64,000 bases of DNA from NCBI GenBank assembly GCA_044225555.1, contig JBGAIM010000004.1:372001-436000 (forward strand), in the 5' to 3' direction. The position numbers and the translations under genes were made by a program. The DNA comes from JADLHS01 sp044225555 (GTDB lineage Bacteria > Verrucomicrobiota > Verrucomicrobiia > Limisphaerales > JADLHS01). The first letter of the stretch is position 1, and each line of letters opens with the position of its first letter. The notes beneath the pieces were generated by a model, which was not told where the DNA came from, made no database searches, and saw nothing but the letters and a program-made list of their open reading frames with translations. Of this stretch, positions 7,967 through 16,404 are shown in pieces.

Positions 7967-8989
7967 ATGAAAAACTCCAAACGCAATATCCGCGAGGACC
8001 TGGCGGTAAAACGCCCGGAGCCGGATGCCACTGGCGCTTCGCTCAGCATCTTGCGCCGCCGATACGTGGCCGATCTGCGACCCGACATCACCGATGAACT
8101 CTTTGCGCGCATCGAACACGAAGGCCAGACGGCCTTCTTCCCGCTCGCGACCAACCGGCGGGAAGTGGCGAGCCGCAAGGGCGAAGCGGTGCGCCGCGTT
8201 GTGGCGCAGTCGGGTTGGCGCGGAGCCGGTACGAAGTTCATTCGCGAATTCACCCTGGCCATTTTCTGGCTGCCCAACCCGCTGACCTGCACCTACGCCA
8301 CCCTCTTTACCGAATTGGAATCGCCGCCGGCACCGCGCCGACCACAGACGCCGGGAGTGCGCGTGGCGTTGTTTGAACCTGACGAGCAAGTCCGCTGGGG
8401 ACTCGTCCATTGGCTCAACCAACTCCCGGGTTATGAATGCTCAGTCGCGACTGACTCCGCCGCCGCGTTTCTAAAAACTGTCGCGCGTGCGCGTCCCGAA
8501 CTGGCGTTGTTCAATGATCCCCCCTGCGCACCTGCCAGCGAACATATCCAGGATAAGCTGGCGAAGGAATTGCCCGGGCAGGTCGGCTTTCCCTACGGCA
8601 TCTACACCGATAGCGACCACGCCTGGCATTGCGTCACGGGCGTGGACGGCGGGTATTATTATCGGCGCCGCCAATCCACACAGTTGCTGGATCCGATCTC
8701 CGGCCTGTGGCAGACGCAAACGCCGAGCCGGGATGCGGTGGAAACCCAACTGCGCCACCACGTCCAGACCCTGTTCGGGCTGCGCGCGGCACCCGAAGAA
8801 GCGTTTCCGGGATTGACGAATCGCGAACGGGACGTGCTGTTGGGCCTGCGTCGCGGCCACACGGACAAGACGCTCGCCACGATGCTGGGCATCAGCTCGT
8901 GGACGGTACATACGCACATGAAAAGCCTCTTCGACAAACTGGGCGTTCACACGCGTGCCGAGGCCGTGGCAAAATTCTTCGAGAAATAA
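7967..8989 (+). CDS. LuxR-family regulator with degenerate receiver domain
   Basis: A 340-residue transcription factor. Residues 1-125 are an unrecognised N-terminal domain rich in R/E that includes FFPLATNRREVASRKGEAV. Residues 130-245 resemble a response-regulator receiver (VRVALFEPDEQVRWGLVHWL), but the expected phospho-acceptor loop reads ELALFNDPPC: the usual Asp position is Asn183, with Asp184 next to it. The C-terminus (about 276-340) is a clear LuxR/GerE helix-turn-helix (LTNRERDVLLGLRRGHTDKTLATMLGISSWTVHTHMKSLFDKLGV). It probably binds DNA without ordinary phosphorelay control; that is inference. A 203-bp non-coding region precedes it, and the gene converges on the HAD phosphatase with 51 bp between them. 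Confidence 0.85.
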   Translation: MKNSKRNIREDLAVKRPEPDATGASLSILRRRYVADLRPDITDELFARIEHEGQTAFFPLATNRREVASRKGEAVRRVVAQSGWRGAGTKFIREFTLAIFWLPNPLTCTYATLFTELESPPAPRRPQTPGVRVALFEPDEQVRWGLVHWLNQLPGYECSVATDSAAAFLKTVARARPELALFNDPPCAPASEHIQDKLAKELPGQVGFPYGIYTDSDHAWHCVTGVDGGYYYRRRQSTQLLDPISGLWQTQTPSRDAVETQLRHHVQTLFGLRAAPEEAFPGLTNRERDVLLGLRRGHTDKTLATMLGISSWTVHTHMKSLFDKLGVHTRAEAVAKFFEK

Positions 8990-9040
8990 CGGAAGCAGGA
9001 TCACGTCACCCGCAGGAAGACCGCCGGGCAAAAAATCGCA

Positions 9041-10132
9041 TTAAGCCCGCGCACCCGCCCGCCCTGAAAGCTCAACACGCGGTGGTCGCGTGCTCCGTGG
9101 CGTCGTCCAATTCGCCTCGCTGGCGGAGCGCAGGAGTCTGGCAGACACCGGCTGAATACGGGTGGCATGTTGCGGCTCAATCCAGAGTTGATGCTCGCTG
9201 ACATCCACCATGGCGCGATCGCCCGGACCGTCCCCCGCGCCGAGGTAAGGTCGGCGGCCGATGGCGTCGTAGATGCACGCCAGTTTGCCGGAGTAAGTCG
9301 GCAGAGGGTATTGCAGGTGACTGGTCAGACAAAACGCTCCCGCGGCATCTGATGCCAGCGACGCGTATCCGGCGTTCTCTTTCACCAAAAGGGCATCCTT
9401 GAAAAGGCGATCCCGATCGTCCTTGAGCAGCGTGGAAATGCCGATGACATGATCCGCCCGGATTCCAGCCCCGGCCTTGCGCTCGCGCAACAATGGATTC
9501 AACGCCTGCAGCACCATATAACGCACACTCCAGACATTGCTGGCAGAAACAATCCACACGTCGAACTGGTGCCGGATCAGCTCGGCCAGCAGTTCCACCA
9601 TCTCGGGGTAAAAGGCGGGGACCAGGATGGAGGTTCGGCCGGGTGTGACCTCGATGAAATCGGAACTCCGCGATTGCGATAATGCGATGGCCGTGCGCGT
9701 GGCCTCAACAACGTCCGCCAGCCGCAGTCCGGTCATGACCTCGACAGCCCACGCGTATCCCGTGGCGTACGGCGTCGGGTCATTCTTGCCATGCGCCGTT
9801 GGCGCCAGCAACGCCAGGTAGTATTCCACGATATCAGCACACGACTGGAGTTCGCGTCGCTCCTGTCCCGGTGAACGAAACACCGGACAAAGCGAGGCGG
9901 GCACCGTCTTTGGCGTCAGTTGTCCCGAGCGCGCGAGCACCGCCATCGTGGCCTCCCCGATATCGCCGCGGATGATGGTGTTATCGAAATCAAATACCAC
10001 CGGCAGGTTTTTTCCCGCACCCGTTTCAATCAATTCCTGAAGCTGCGCGCGAATCCCCTGATTCCAAGGGGCAGCATTCACCGTGGCCGGCGATGGGCCA
10101 ACGCGGCTAAGGTCTGTATGTTTCGCGGACAT
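9041..10132 (-). CDS. HAD-superfamily phosphatase
   Basis: A 363-residue predicted cytoplasmic hydrolase of the haloacid dehalogenase superfamily. Motif I is VVFDFDNTIIRGD (nucleophile Asp48, acid/base Asp50), motif II is WIVSAS with its Ser/Thr, and the acidic motif IV is GAGDGPGDRAM near residue 297. The DFDNT plus GDG-GD pattern is that of the phosphoserine-phosphatase-like group, and the approximately 100-residue insertion after motif I would be the cap domain. The substrate cannot be assigned. The last 45 residues are R/P/S-rich and unlike the rest. It is transcribed away from the damaged alcohol dehydrogenase across a 136-bp gap and converges on the LuxR gene. Confidence 0.8.
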   Translation of the reverse strand: MSAKHTDLSRVGPSPATVNAAPWNQGIRAQLQELIETGAGKNLPVVFDFDNTIIRGDIGEATMAVLARSGQLTPKTVPASLCPVFRSPGQERRELQSCADIVEYYLALLAPTAHGKNDPTPYATGYAWAVEVMTGLRLADVVEATRTAIALSQSRSSDFIEVTPGRTSILVPAFYPEMVELLAELIRHQFDVWIVSASNVWSVRYMVLQALNPLLRERKAGAGIRADHVIGISTLLKDDRDRLFKDALLVKENAGYASLASDAAGAFCLTSHLQYPLPTYSGKLACIYDAIGRRPYLGAGDGPGDRAMVDVSEHQLWIEPQHATRIQPVSARLLRSASEANWTTPRSTRPPRVELSGRAGARA

Positions 10133-10199
10133 GCTTTAGCACTTTCATTTGAGGTCCAGACAGCACCAGAGTTCCTACCAAGAGAATGCGTGACTCGCC

Positions 10200-10221
10200 A
10201 TCGCCCTTTTAGGGGAGGCCA
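10200..10221. repeat. Partial copy of the 6733-6805 repeat arm
   Basis: ATCGCCCTTTTAGGGGAGG plus CCA matches the bases at 6735-6756 with one mismatch (T for G) over 22 positions. The following AACG-x(1-2)-GC also resembles the loop of the first copy. No inverted second arm is seen here. It lies in the 136-bp divergent region between the HAD phosphatase and the alcohol dehydrogenase. Confidence 0.6.
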
Positions 10222-10268
10222 ACGTGCTTGCAAGATGCCCGGCGTTGTTTTAGAAACCAACTCTGAAC

Positions 10269-11346
10269 ATGAATTTCACCACATTTTCCTTTCCCACCCC
10301 GACTCTATTTGGCGCGGGCGCCGTGGCCGCGTTGCCCCAGCGCACCGAGCGACTCGGGTCTCGAACGGAAAGGAAAAGACTGGTTCGTCTATTCCGGAGT
10401 CCATCCCAACCCGGTGGAACAGGACGTCCGTGAAGCCGCCCAATGCTATCGCGATCATGGTTGCGATGGCGTGATCGCTCTGGGCGGCGGCAGCCCGCTG
10501 GATGCCGGCAAAGCCGCGCGGCTGCTGGTCAAACGCCCGGGCTTCGACTTCGCGAAATTCTACGACGAGCCAGACTGGTCCGGACTCGCTCCCTGCATCG
10601 CCATCCCCACGACCGCCGGCACGGGCAGTGAGGTCGGACGCAGTTCGGTCATCACCCTCGATGCCACCCATCGCAAGGCCGTCCTGTTTCATCCCGAGTT
10701 GCTGGCCAAGCTGGTCATTCTCGATCCGCAACTCACGGTCGGTTTGCCGGCGAAGCTCACCGCCGCGACGGGCGCGGATGCGTTGACGCACTGCATTGAG
10801 AGTTTCACCTGCCCGCAGTTTCATCCCATGTGCGATGGCATCGCGCTTGAAGCCATCCGCTTGATCGTTGAAGCGTTGCCCCGCGCCTGTGCGAAAGGTG
10901 ACGACCTCGAAGCGCGCGGGCACATGCTCGTGGCCGCCGCGATGGGCGCGGTGGCGTTTCAAAAAGACCTCGGCGTGGTCCATTCGCTCGCGCATCCGCT
11001 CTCAACGATTTGCGGGATGCATCATGGCTTGGCGAATGCGCTGTGCCTCGTGGCCGGCATGAAGTTCTGCGCCGCCCGCAAATCCGGCACCTACCGTCGC
11101 GTGGGCCTCGCCTGCGGGCTCGAGGTTTTGAAATGTTCACCCGCCGAAGCCGATCAACAAACCATCCGCTTCATCGCCGATTTCCTGGCGCGGATCGGGC
11201 TCAACACCCGGCTTAGCGATCACGGCGTCAAGCGCGAGCAACTCGACGCCCTCGTTGCGCAGGCGGTGGACGATCCGTGTCACAAGACCAATGTCGTGCC
11301 GGTGACGGCTGATGATTTCCGAAATCTCTACCTCGAAGTGTTATGA
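10269..11346 (+). pseudogene. Iron-containing alcohol dehydrogenase with internal deletion and frameshift
   Basis: The family start is present: ATG at 10269 gives MNFTTFSFPTPTLFGAGAVA then ALPQRTERLG, the usual F-PT-x-FG-G opening. The rest (GLERKGKDWFVYSGVHPNP onward) lies in a different frame from about 10360. Roughly 20-30 residues that normally hold the first beta strand and the xxVTDxG nucleotide-binding motif are missing at the junction near 10345-10362. The remainder is well preserved: GVIALGGGSPLDAGKA, the IPTTAGTGSEV loop, GADALTHCIES, and metal-ligand histidines in VVHSLAHPLSTICGMHHG. Fe-ADHs are usually about 380 residues. A TTG at 10309 opens the long frame but reads through unrelated residues. 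The stop overlaps the aldehyde dehydrogenase start by ATGA, so the gene was the first of a three-gene operon. Inactivity is inferred; an assembly error is possible. Confidence 0.75.
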
Positions 11347-12773
11347 ATTATCCGACTCAACTTTTCATTGATGGCGCTTTCCGCGACGCCAAATCCGGTC
11401 GGCGCACCCCGCTCATCAATCCCGCAACCGAGACCGTGCTTTGTGACGTCGCGGCTGCCGAAGCTGCAGACGTCAACGCCGCGGTGGAATCAGCGCAGCG
11501 CGCCTGGGAATCCGGCTGGCGCGATCTCGCACCCGGGAAACGCGCAGCCATCCTGTTCGACGTCGCCCGCAAGCTGCGCGAAAACCTGGAGGAGATTGCT
11601 CAACTGGAAATGCTGCAAATTGGCAAGCCGATCAGCGACGCCCGCGACGAGATTGGTTTGGGTGCGCGGGTGTTCGAGTATTACGCCGGCGCAATTTCGC
11701 GTTTCGGCGGCGAAACGTTACCCGTGGCGCGTGGTGGGATTGATCTAACTTTGCGGCAACCCATGGGCGTCGTGGCTTGCATCGTGCCGTGGAATTTTCC
11801 GTTCCCGATCGGCTGTTGGAAAGCCGCGCCTGCACTCGCGGCTGGCAACTGTGTTGTGCTCAAGCCGGCGTCGCTCTCCCCGCTCACGGCGCTCAAGCTG
11901 GGTGAGCTGGCCCACGCTGCCGGTTTGCCGCCGGCAGTGTTGCAGGTGCTTCCCGGTCCGGGCGGTGCGATTGGCGAGGCGTTGATCACCCATCCGCACA
12001 TCCGCAAAGTGTCCCTGACCGGTTCAACCGAAGTGGGTCGTCGTGCGATGGAACTCGCCTCCCGCGATTTCAAACGCGTGTCGCTGGAACTGGGTGGCAA
12101 GTCGCCGAACATCGTCTTCGCCGACGCGGACTGGCAGGTCGCCGCCGATGCTTCGCCGATGAGCGTCTTCGCCAACACCGGCCAGGACTGCTGCGCGCGC
12201 AGCCGGATGTTTATCGAACGCAGCATCTACGAAAAATTTGTGGAACGATTCGTGGCCGCCACGAAAAAACTCGTGGTCGGCGATCCCACCAAACCGGAGA
12301 CCCAACTCGGTCCGCTCGTGTCCGCCAATCAGCGCGCGACGGTGGAGGAATTTCTCGCGGACGCACGAAAACGCGGTAACAAGTTCGCCTGCGGCGGTGG
12401 GCGGCCGCATCCCAAAGGATTCTATCTGGAGCCTACCGTGTTGCTCGACGTGGGCGAGACTGATCGCTGCTGGCGTGAGGAAATCTTCGGCCCGGTCGTT
12501 TGCATCACACCGTTCGACGATGAAGCGGCCATGCTGCGTGCGGTCAACGCTTCGCCCTTCGGTTTGAGCGGCTCGATCTGGACCAACGATCTGCGCCGGG
12601 CGTTGCGCGTCGCTCGCCGCGTCGAGAGCGGGGTGTTGAGCATCAACTCTCACAGCAGCGTCCACGTCGAAGCGCCCTTCGGCGGATTCAAACAAAGCGG
12701 CATCGGTCGCGATCTCGGCATGGCAGCGATGGAAGGTTATACCGAGTTGAAAAACATTTACGTAGCCGATTGA
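11343..12773 (+). CDS. NAD(P)-dependent aldehyde dehydrogenase
   Basis: A 476-residue aldehyde dehydrogenase of normal length. Visible landmarks are the cofactor-site PWNFPFPIGCWKAAPALAAGN (about 149-169) with KPAS, the GSTEVGR turn (227-233), the general-base glutamate in SLELGGKSP (Glu249), and the catalytic cysteine in GQDCCARSR (Cys283). It oxidises an aldehyde to the acid. Its closest look is to betaine-aldehyde or gamma-glutamyl/aminobutyraldehyde dehydrogenases; the substrate is inferred from the neighbours, an alcohol dehydrogenase relic overlapping by ATGA and a glutamine-synthetase-like ligase 18 bp downstream. Together they suggest amine or amino-alcohol breakdown. Confidence 0.92.
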   Translation: MNYPTQLFIDGAFRDAKSGRRTPLINPATETVLCDVAAAEAADVNAAVESAQRAWESGWRDLAPGKRAAILFDVARKLRENLEEIAQLEMLQIGKPISDARDEIGLGARVFEYYAGAISRFGGETLPVARGGIDLTLRQPMGVVACIVPWNFPFPIGCWKAAPALAAGNCVVLKPASLSPLTALKLGELAHAAGLPPAVLQVLPGPGGAIGEALITHPHIRKVSLTGSTEVGRRAMELASRDFKRVSLELGGKSPNIVFADADWQVAADASPMSVFANTGQDCCARSRMFIERSIYEKFVERFVAATKKLVVGDPTKPETQLGPLVSANQRATVEEFLADARKRGNKFACGGGRPHPKGFYLEPTVLLDVGETDRCWREEIFGPVVCITPFDDEAAMLRAVNASPFGLSGSIWTNDLRRALRVARRVESGVLSINSHSSVHVEAPFGGFKQSGIGRDLGMAAMEGYTELKNIYVAD

Positions 12774-12791
12774 ACTACCACCACTCAACTC

Positions 12792-14132
12792 ATGAACCTG
12801 CGCACCCTACTGGCGAAGATCAAAAGCGGCGAGATTGACACCGTCATTGTCGCGTTCCCGGATGTCTTCGGGCGACTGGTCGGCAAACGTTGCACCGGCG
12901 AATTCTTCCGGAAGCACGCCCAACACGGCACGCACGGTTGCAGTTACCTCCTGACGGTGAACATCGAGATGGATCCGCTCGATGGATTTCAACTGGCCAA
13001 TTGGGACAAGGGTTTTGGCGATTTTGAAATGCGGCCGGATTTTTCCACGCTCCGCGTGCTGCCCTGGCAGGCCGGCACAGCGTTGGTCATTTGTGACTCG
13101 ATTCACGCGGATGGCCGGCGGGTTGCCGAAGCGCCGCGCTCGGTGTTGCGGCAGCAGGTGGACACGTTGGCGAAACGCGGCTGGACCGCGGCCGTCGCCA
13201 GCGAACTGGAGTTCTTCCTGTTCAATCAGAGTTATTCCGACGCCTTCGCGAGCGATTACCGGAATCTCATTCCGTCCAGCGATTACCGGATTGATTACCA
13301 CACCATGCAGCCGGCGCGCGATGAAACGCTGCTGCGACTTGTGCGCAACGCGATGGCGGCCGCGCGGGTGCCGGTCGAATCCAGTAAGGGCGAATGGGGG
13401 CGAGGCCAGCATGAAATCAATTTTGTGTACGACCAGCCACTGGCGATGGCAGACGGGCATGTCGTGTTCAAGCAGGGCCTTAAGGAGATCGCGGCGCAAC
13501 AGGGCAAAGCCATCACATTCATGGCCAAACCGTGGCATTCCGAGGTGGGCAGCAGTTGTCACATTCACATCAGCCTGTGGCGTGGAGGCAAAAATCTTTT
13601 CTGGGACGGGAAGACCGGCGGCACGAAATGTTTCCGTCAGTTTCTCGGCGGACTGATGAAATACGCGCCGGAACTTGGCTGTCTTTTCGCGCCCACCATC
13701 AATTCCTACAAGCGCTACCAAGCCGCCAGTTGGGCGCCGACCCGGATGGCCTGGTCGCACGACAATCGCACGGTCGGCTTCCGCGTGGTGGGTCACGGCG
13801 ATTCCTTTCGCATCGAGAACCGCATGCCCGGCGCGGACGCCAACCCGTATCTCGCGTTTGCGGCGATGATGGCGGCGGGCCTGGCTGGGGTGGAGGAGCA
13901 ACTTGATTGCGGCCCGGAATACGTTGGCAATGCCTACGTGGACGCCAAGTTGCCTGCGTTGCCTACCACCCTCCGCGAAGCGGCGGACCGACTCGACCGC
14001 AGCAAGCTCGCGCGCAAGGCCTTTGGCGACCCCGTCGTGGACTTCTATGTTCACACCGCGCGCCTGGAGGTTCAGGCTTTTGAAAGCGCGGTGACGGATT
14101 GGGAACGCCGCCGTTACTTCGAGCAGATTTAG
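12792..14132 (+). CDS. Glutamine-synthetase-family ligase (gamma-glutamyl-amine type)
   Basis: A 446-residue member of the GS superfamily. It has the N-terminal beta-grasp (VIVAFPDVFGRLVGKR), the metal-ligand SELEFFLF (138-144), GQHEINFVY, the ATP-binding signature KPWHSEVGSSCHIHISL (about 249-265), the substrate region INSYKR, and ENRMPGADANPYLAFAAMMAAG. The adenylylation loop of housekeeping GlnA is not evident. Family members such as PuuA join glutamate to polyamines, ethanolamine or similar amines instead of ammonia. Placement directly after an aldehyde dehydrogenase fits a pathway in which an amine is glutamylated and then oxidised. The exact amine is unknown. The gene ends before a hairpin shared with the convergent MFS gene. 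Confidence 0.87.
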   Translation: MNLRTLLAKIKSGEIDTVIVAFPDVFGRLVGKRCTGEFFRKHAQHGTHGCSYLLTVNIEMDPLDGFQLANWDKGFGDFEMRPDFSTLRVLPWQAGTALVICDSIHADGRRVAEAPRSVLRQQVDTLAKRGWTAAVASELEFFLFNQSYSDAFASDYRNLIPSSDYRIDYHTMQPARDETLLRLVRNAMAAARVPVESSKGEWGRGQHEINFVYDQPLAMADGHVVFKQGLKEIAAQQGKAITFMAKPWHSEVGSSCHIHISLWRGGKNLFWDGKTGGTKCFRQFLGGLMKYAPELGCLFAPTINSYKRYQAASWAPTRMAWSHDNRTVGFRVVGHGDSFRIENRMPGADANPYLAFAAMMAAGLAGVEEQLDCGPEYVGNAYVDAKLPALPTTLREAADRLDRSKLARKAFGDPVVDFYVHTARLEVQAFESAVTDWERRRYFEQI

Positions 14133-14172
14133 CAGAAGTCGACGTGAGCGGATTGGCAAGTCCGTTCGTCGT

Positions 14173-14200
14173 GGTTGGCCAGCGTCAACGCAGGCCAACC
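14173..14200. terminator. Bidirectional hairpin between convergent genes
   Basis: GGTTGGCC (14173-14180) pairs with GGCCAACC (14193-14200). After an A-A mismatch, the inner GCGT also pairs with ACGC, leaving a minimal loop. It is the only structure in the 68-bp gap between the convergent GS-like and MFS genes and touches the MFS stop codon, so it can serve both directions. No long T-run follows on either strand. Confidence 0.7.
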
Positions 14201-15511
14201 TTACTTGCTCCCTTTCGGGCGCGCGTTCCAGATCGAGGTCAACAGCGCCGCCGGCAGCAGCGCCATACCCGCCAGCACCCAAAACACCACGGACCAATCG
14301 CCGCGAGCGAGGTCCTTGACGTAGCCGATGCCCGCCCCGGAGAAGATCGCTCCCAGCGCGCCAAGACACATCGTCAACCCGGTTGCCATAGCGCCAGCTT
14401 TCGGGTGACTGAGGTCCGCAGTAGCTGCTCCGCTGATCAACATGTCGGGACCATAAATCATGAAACCTGCCAGCCCCAACATCACCGTCGCCACCCCCCA
14501 ATCGCCTTGAGGTATGGCGGTGATCGCGCCGCAAACCAGCGACAAGCCGAGCAGCATGATTACGCACACGGGCACCCGGCGTTTGCCGAACCACACGTCG
14601 GAAGCCCACCCGGCCGACAAGGCGCCCAGCGAACCCGCGAGCGGGACCATGATCGCGGTCAACGCGCTGTTCTTAATGCTGCGCCCGTGGAAATCGGCCA
14701 TGTACTGCACCGTCCAGTTCATAAAGCTGTAGCGCACCGCGTTCAAGACAAAGAAACCAATGGCGAGAATCCAGAGGATGCGATTCGTCAGGGTCAGTTT
14801 CAAAACATACCAGGTGGTGGCCCACCCCGACTCTTCGGTCCTGGACTCAGCGGCGCAAGTCGACGGTGATTCGTTCGCGACGTCATCCCGCACGGGAGCA
14901 AAGCCCGCCTGCTCGGGCGTGTCGCGCAGGAACGTGAAGAAGACCGCCGCCATGGGAAGCATGAACAACCCGGGCACCAAAAAGGCAAAACGCCAGCCGA
15001 CCGAATCGCACAGCGCGCCTGCCAACAACCACGAGGCGACGTTGCCGACCTGGTAGCACGTGGACAACCGTCCGATCAACGTGCCGCGCCGCGCCGAAGT
15101 GTTCCAAGTGGAAATCGTTCCAACCATGAGCGACCAGCCGGCGGATTGCCCCCAGCCATTCAGCACCCACAACAGTCGCATGACCTCAAACGACGACGTG
15201 AAAAAGAAGAGCACGTTCGACATGCACGCGATCAACATGGCCAGAGTCATCAAACGACGTGTGCCGTAGCGCTGGCCGAGCGTGCCGTTGACAATCTGCC
15301 CGATGGCGTAAACTGCCGCGTACGCGGAGGGAATCGTCCCGATTTGCGCCGCGGTCCAGCCGGGGAACTCCTTGAGGATCGCCGGTTGCGCCACGGCAAA
15401 GTTGACCCGGCACAGGTAGTAAGAAGCGTAGGCACTCCACAGTAACCAGAAGACGCGCGTCTGATAGGTTTGCAAGCGCGCACCGCCGGTTTCGCATCCA
15501 CTAGTTAACAT
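14201..15511 (-). CDS. MFS transporter of the organophosphate:phosphate antiporter type
   Basis: A 436-residue polytopic membrane protein with about 12 predicted helices. Its N-terminal half has the GlpT/UhpT-like pattern: SAYASYYLCRVNFAVAQPAILKEF, then QIVNGTLGQRYGTRRLM (the MFS inter-helix loop), and LNGWGQSAGWSLMVGTISTWN, which resembles the family's N-G-x-x-Q-x-x-GWP segment. The C-terminal half contains WASDVWFGKRR and LSHPKAGAMATGLT. OPA transporters import phosphorylated sugars or glycerol-3-phosphate in exchange for phosphate. The substrate here is not determined. The start is the ATG at 15509-15511, which leaves a short cytoplasmic leader. It is divergent from the lipoprotein gene with 208 bp between. 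Confidence 0.85.
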   Translation of the reverse strand: MLTSGCETGGARLQTYQTRVFWLLWSAYASYYLCRVNFAVAQPAILKEFPGWTAAQIGTIPSAYAAVYAIGQIVNGTLGQRYGTRRLMTLAMLIACMSNVLFFFTSSFEVMRLLWVLNGWGQSAGWSLMVGTISTWNTSARRGTLIGRLSTCYQVGNVASWLLAGALCDSVGWRFAFLVPGLFMLPMAAVFFTFLRDTPEQAGFAPVRDDVANESPSTCAAESRTEESGWATTWYVLKLTLTNRILWILAIGFFVLNAVRYSFMNWTVQYMADFHGRSIKNSALTAIMVPLAGSLGALSAGWASDVWFGKRRVPVCVIMLLGLSLVCGAITAIPQGDWGVATVMLGLAGFMIYGPDMLISGAATADLSHPKAGAMATGLTMCLGALGAIFSGAGIGYVKDLARGDWSVVFWVLAGMALLPAALLTSIWNARPKGSK

Positions 15512-15623
15512 GGGAGTATTCAAATGACGGTTTTGACGCGACGATGCAAGCGCACAGTGCGCGCCCAGCGCCTGCAAGGCGGAGCGGGCTCCGTGATCCA
15601 GCACCAACCAGAATTGATTTTGC

Positions 15624-15658
15624 GGGGGCGCCCATCGGACTTTTCGATTAACGCCCCC
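15624..15658 (+). promoter_or_regulatory. GC-rich hairpin upstream of the lipoprotein gene
   Basis: GGGGGCG (15624-15630) is the reverse complement of CGCCCCC (15652-15658), and an inner ATCG...CGAT adds a second paired block. It lies 61 bp before the lipoprotein ATG in the divergent region. It could be a 5'-UTR structure or an operator; nothing in the sequence decides. Confidence 0.5.
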
Positions 15659-15719
15659 GGTGAAGACAGAGTTAATCTGCCACCGGATTGACCAGCAGAT
15701 TTCAAGCGGAACCAAGTTT

Positions 15720-16310
15720 ATGCGAAACGAAGTCATCACTGTGCGAAGGACGGGATTCGCGATGGTGCTGGGAGTTTTCATGACGGGCTGCGCCACCCCT
15801 GCCCTTTGGAAACAAACCGCTGCCCACGATTGGCAATCCAGTCCGCCCGACCAGTTGCTCCTCGTTGACTCCACGAACCATGAACCCGCGGTGATAGTCT
15901 TGTTCCGCCAGTCAGAGGCCGGAGCGTCCGGGGTGGTCCGGAACGTGGGCTGGCGACTTGGCCAGCCAAACAACGAACTGGCTGTCGGTCCGCAAGCCAT
16001 CTATCAACTCACCAACGCCTGCCCGGCACCGAAGACCATCCCGCTTTGGATAAACAGCGGTGACGTCCGCCCGGACCCGACCATTCCACCGTCAGGCTGC
16101 GCAGTCTGGAATTCGAGCGACCGGAATTTGACCGTTCACATTTCGGAGGTTTCGCCGGGTCCGTTCGAACTGCCCGCCTCCAACGAGGAACCAAAGACCG
16201 CGCTCCGGATTTGCGTGCTGCCCCTGGCCGTAGCCGCCGACGCCGCAATTGTCGGGGCCGTGTTGTTGGCCCTTTGCTTGGGCGGTGGCGCCGGGGGACC
16301 TCATCTTTGA
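15720..16310 (+). CDS. Putative lipoprotein, unknown function
   Basis: A 196-residue protein starting MRNEVITVRRTGFAMVLGVFMTGC: a lipoprotein signal with lipobox FMTG-C (Cys24). The mature part has no domain I recognise. It includes a beta-rich region (QLLLVDSTNHEPAVIVLF, VVRNVGWRLGQ) and three further cysteines. The last 30 residues are strongly hydrophobic (CVLPLAVAADAAIVGAVLLALCLGGG), which is odd for a lipoprotein and suggests a second membrane anchor. I start at the ATG at 15720, preceded by AGCGGAACC, and not at 15660. The secreted EEP hydrolase gene begins 94 bp downstream on the same strand. Confidence 0.68.
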   Translation: MRNEVITVRRTGFAMVLGVFMTGCATPALWKQTAAHDWQSSPPDQLLLVDSTNHEPAVIVLFRQSEAGASGVVRNVGWRLGQPNNELAVGPQAIYQLTNACPAPKTIPLWINSGDVRPDPTIPPSGCAVWNSSDRNLTVHISEVSPGPFELPASNEEPKTALRICVLPLAVAADAAIVGAVLLALCLGGGAGGPHL

Positions 16311-16404
16311 TGCCGACAGGCAGCCGCAGCAGATTCGCCCGGGCCGACAGGTGGGGCCGACTCGGACGACAACAACTCCCACCGGGACAACAACGGGAAA
16401 AACT

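Noticed and set aside
12807..14609. A 600-codon open frame on the minus strand, opposite the GS-like gene
   Set aside because: The plus-strand frame has full glutamine-synthetase motifs. The antisense frame is low-complexity Arg/His/Gly sequence, as expected from high-GC codon bias.
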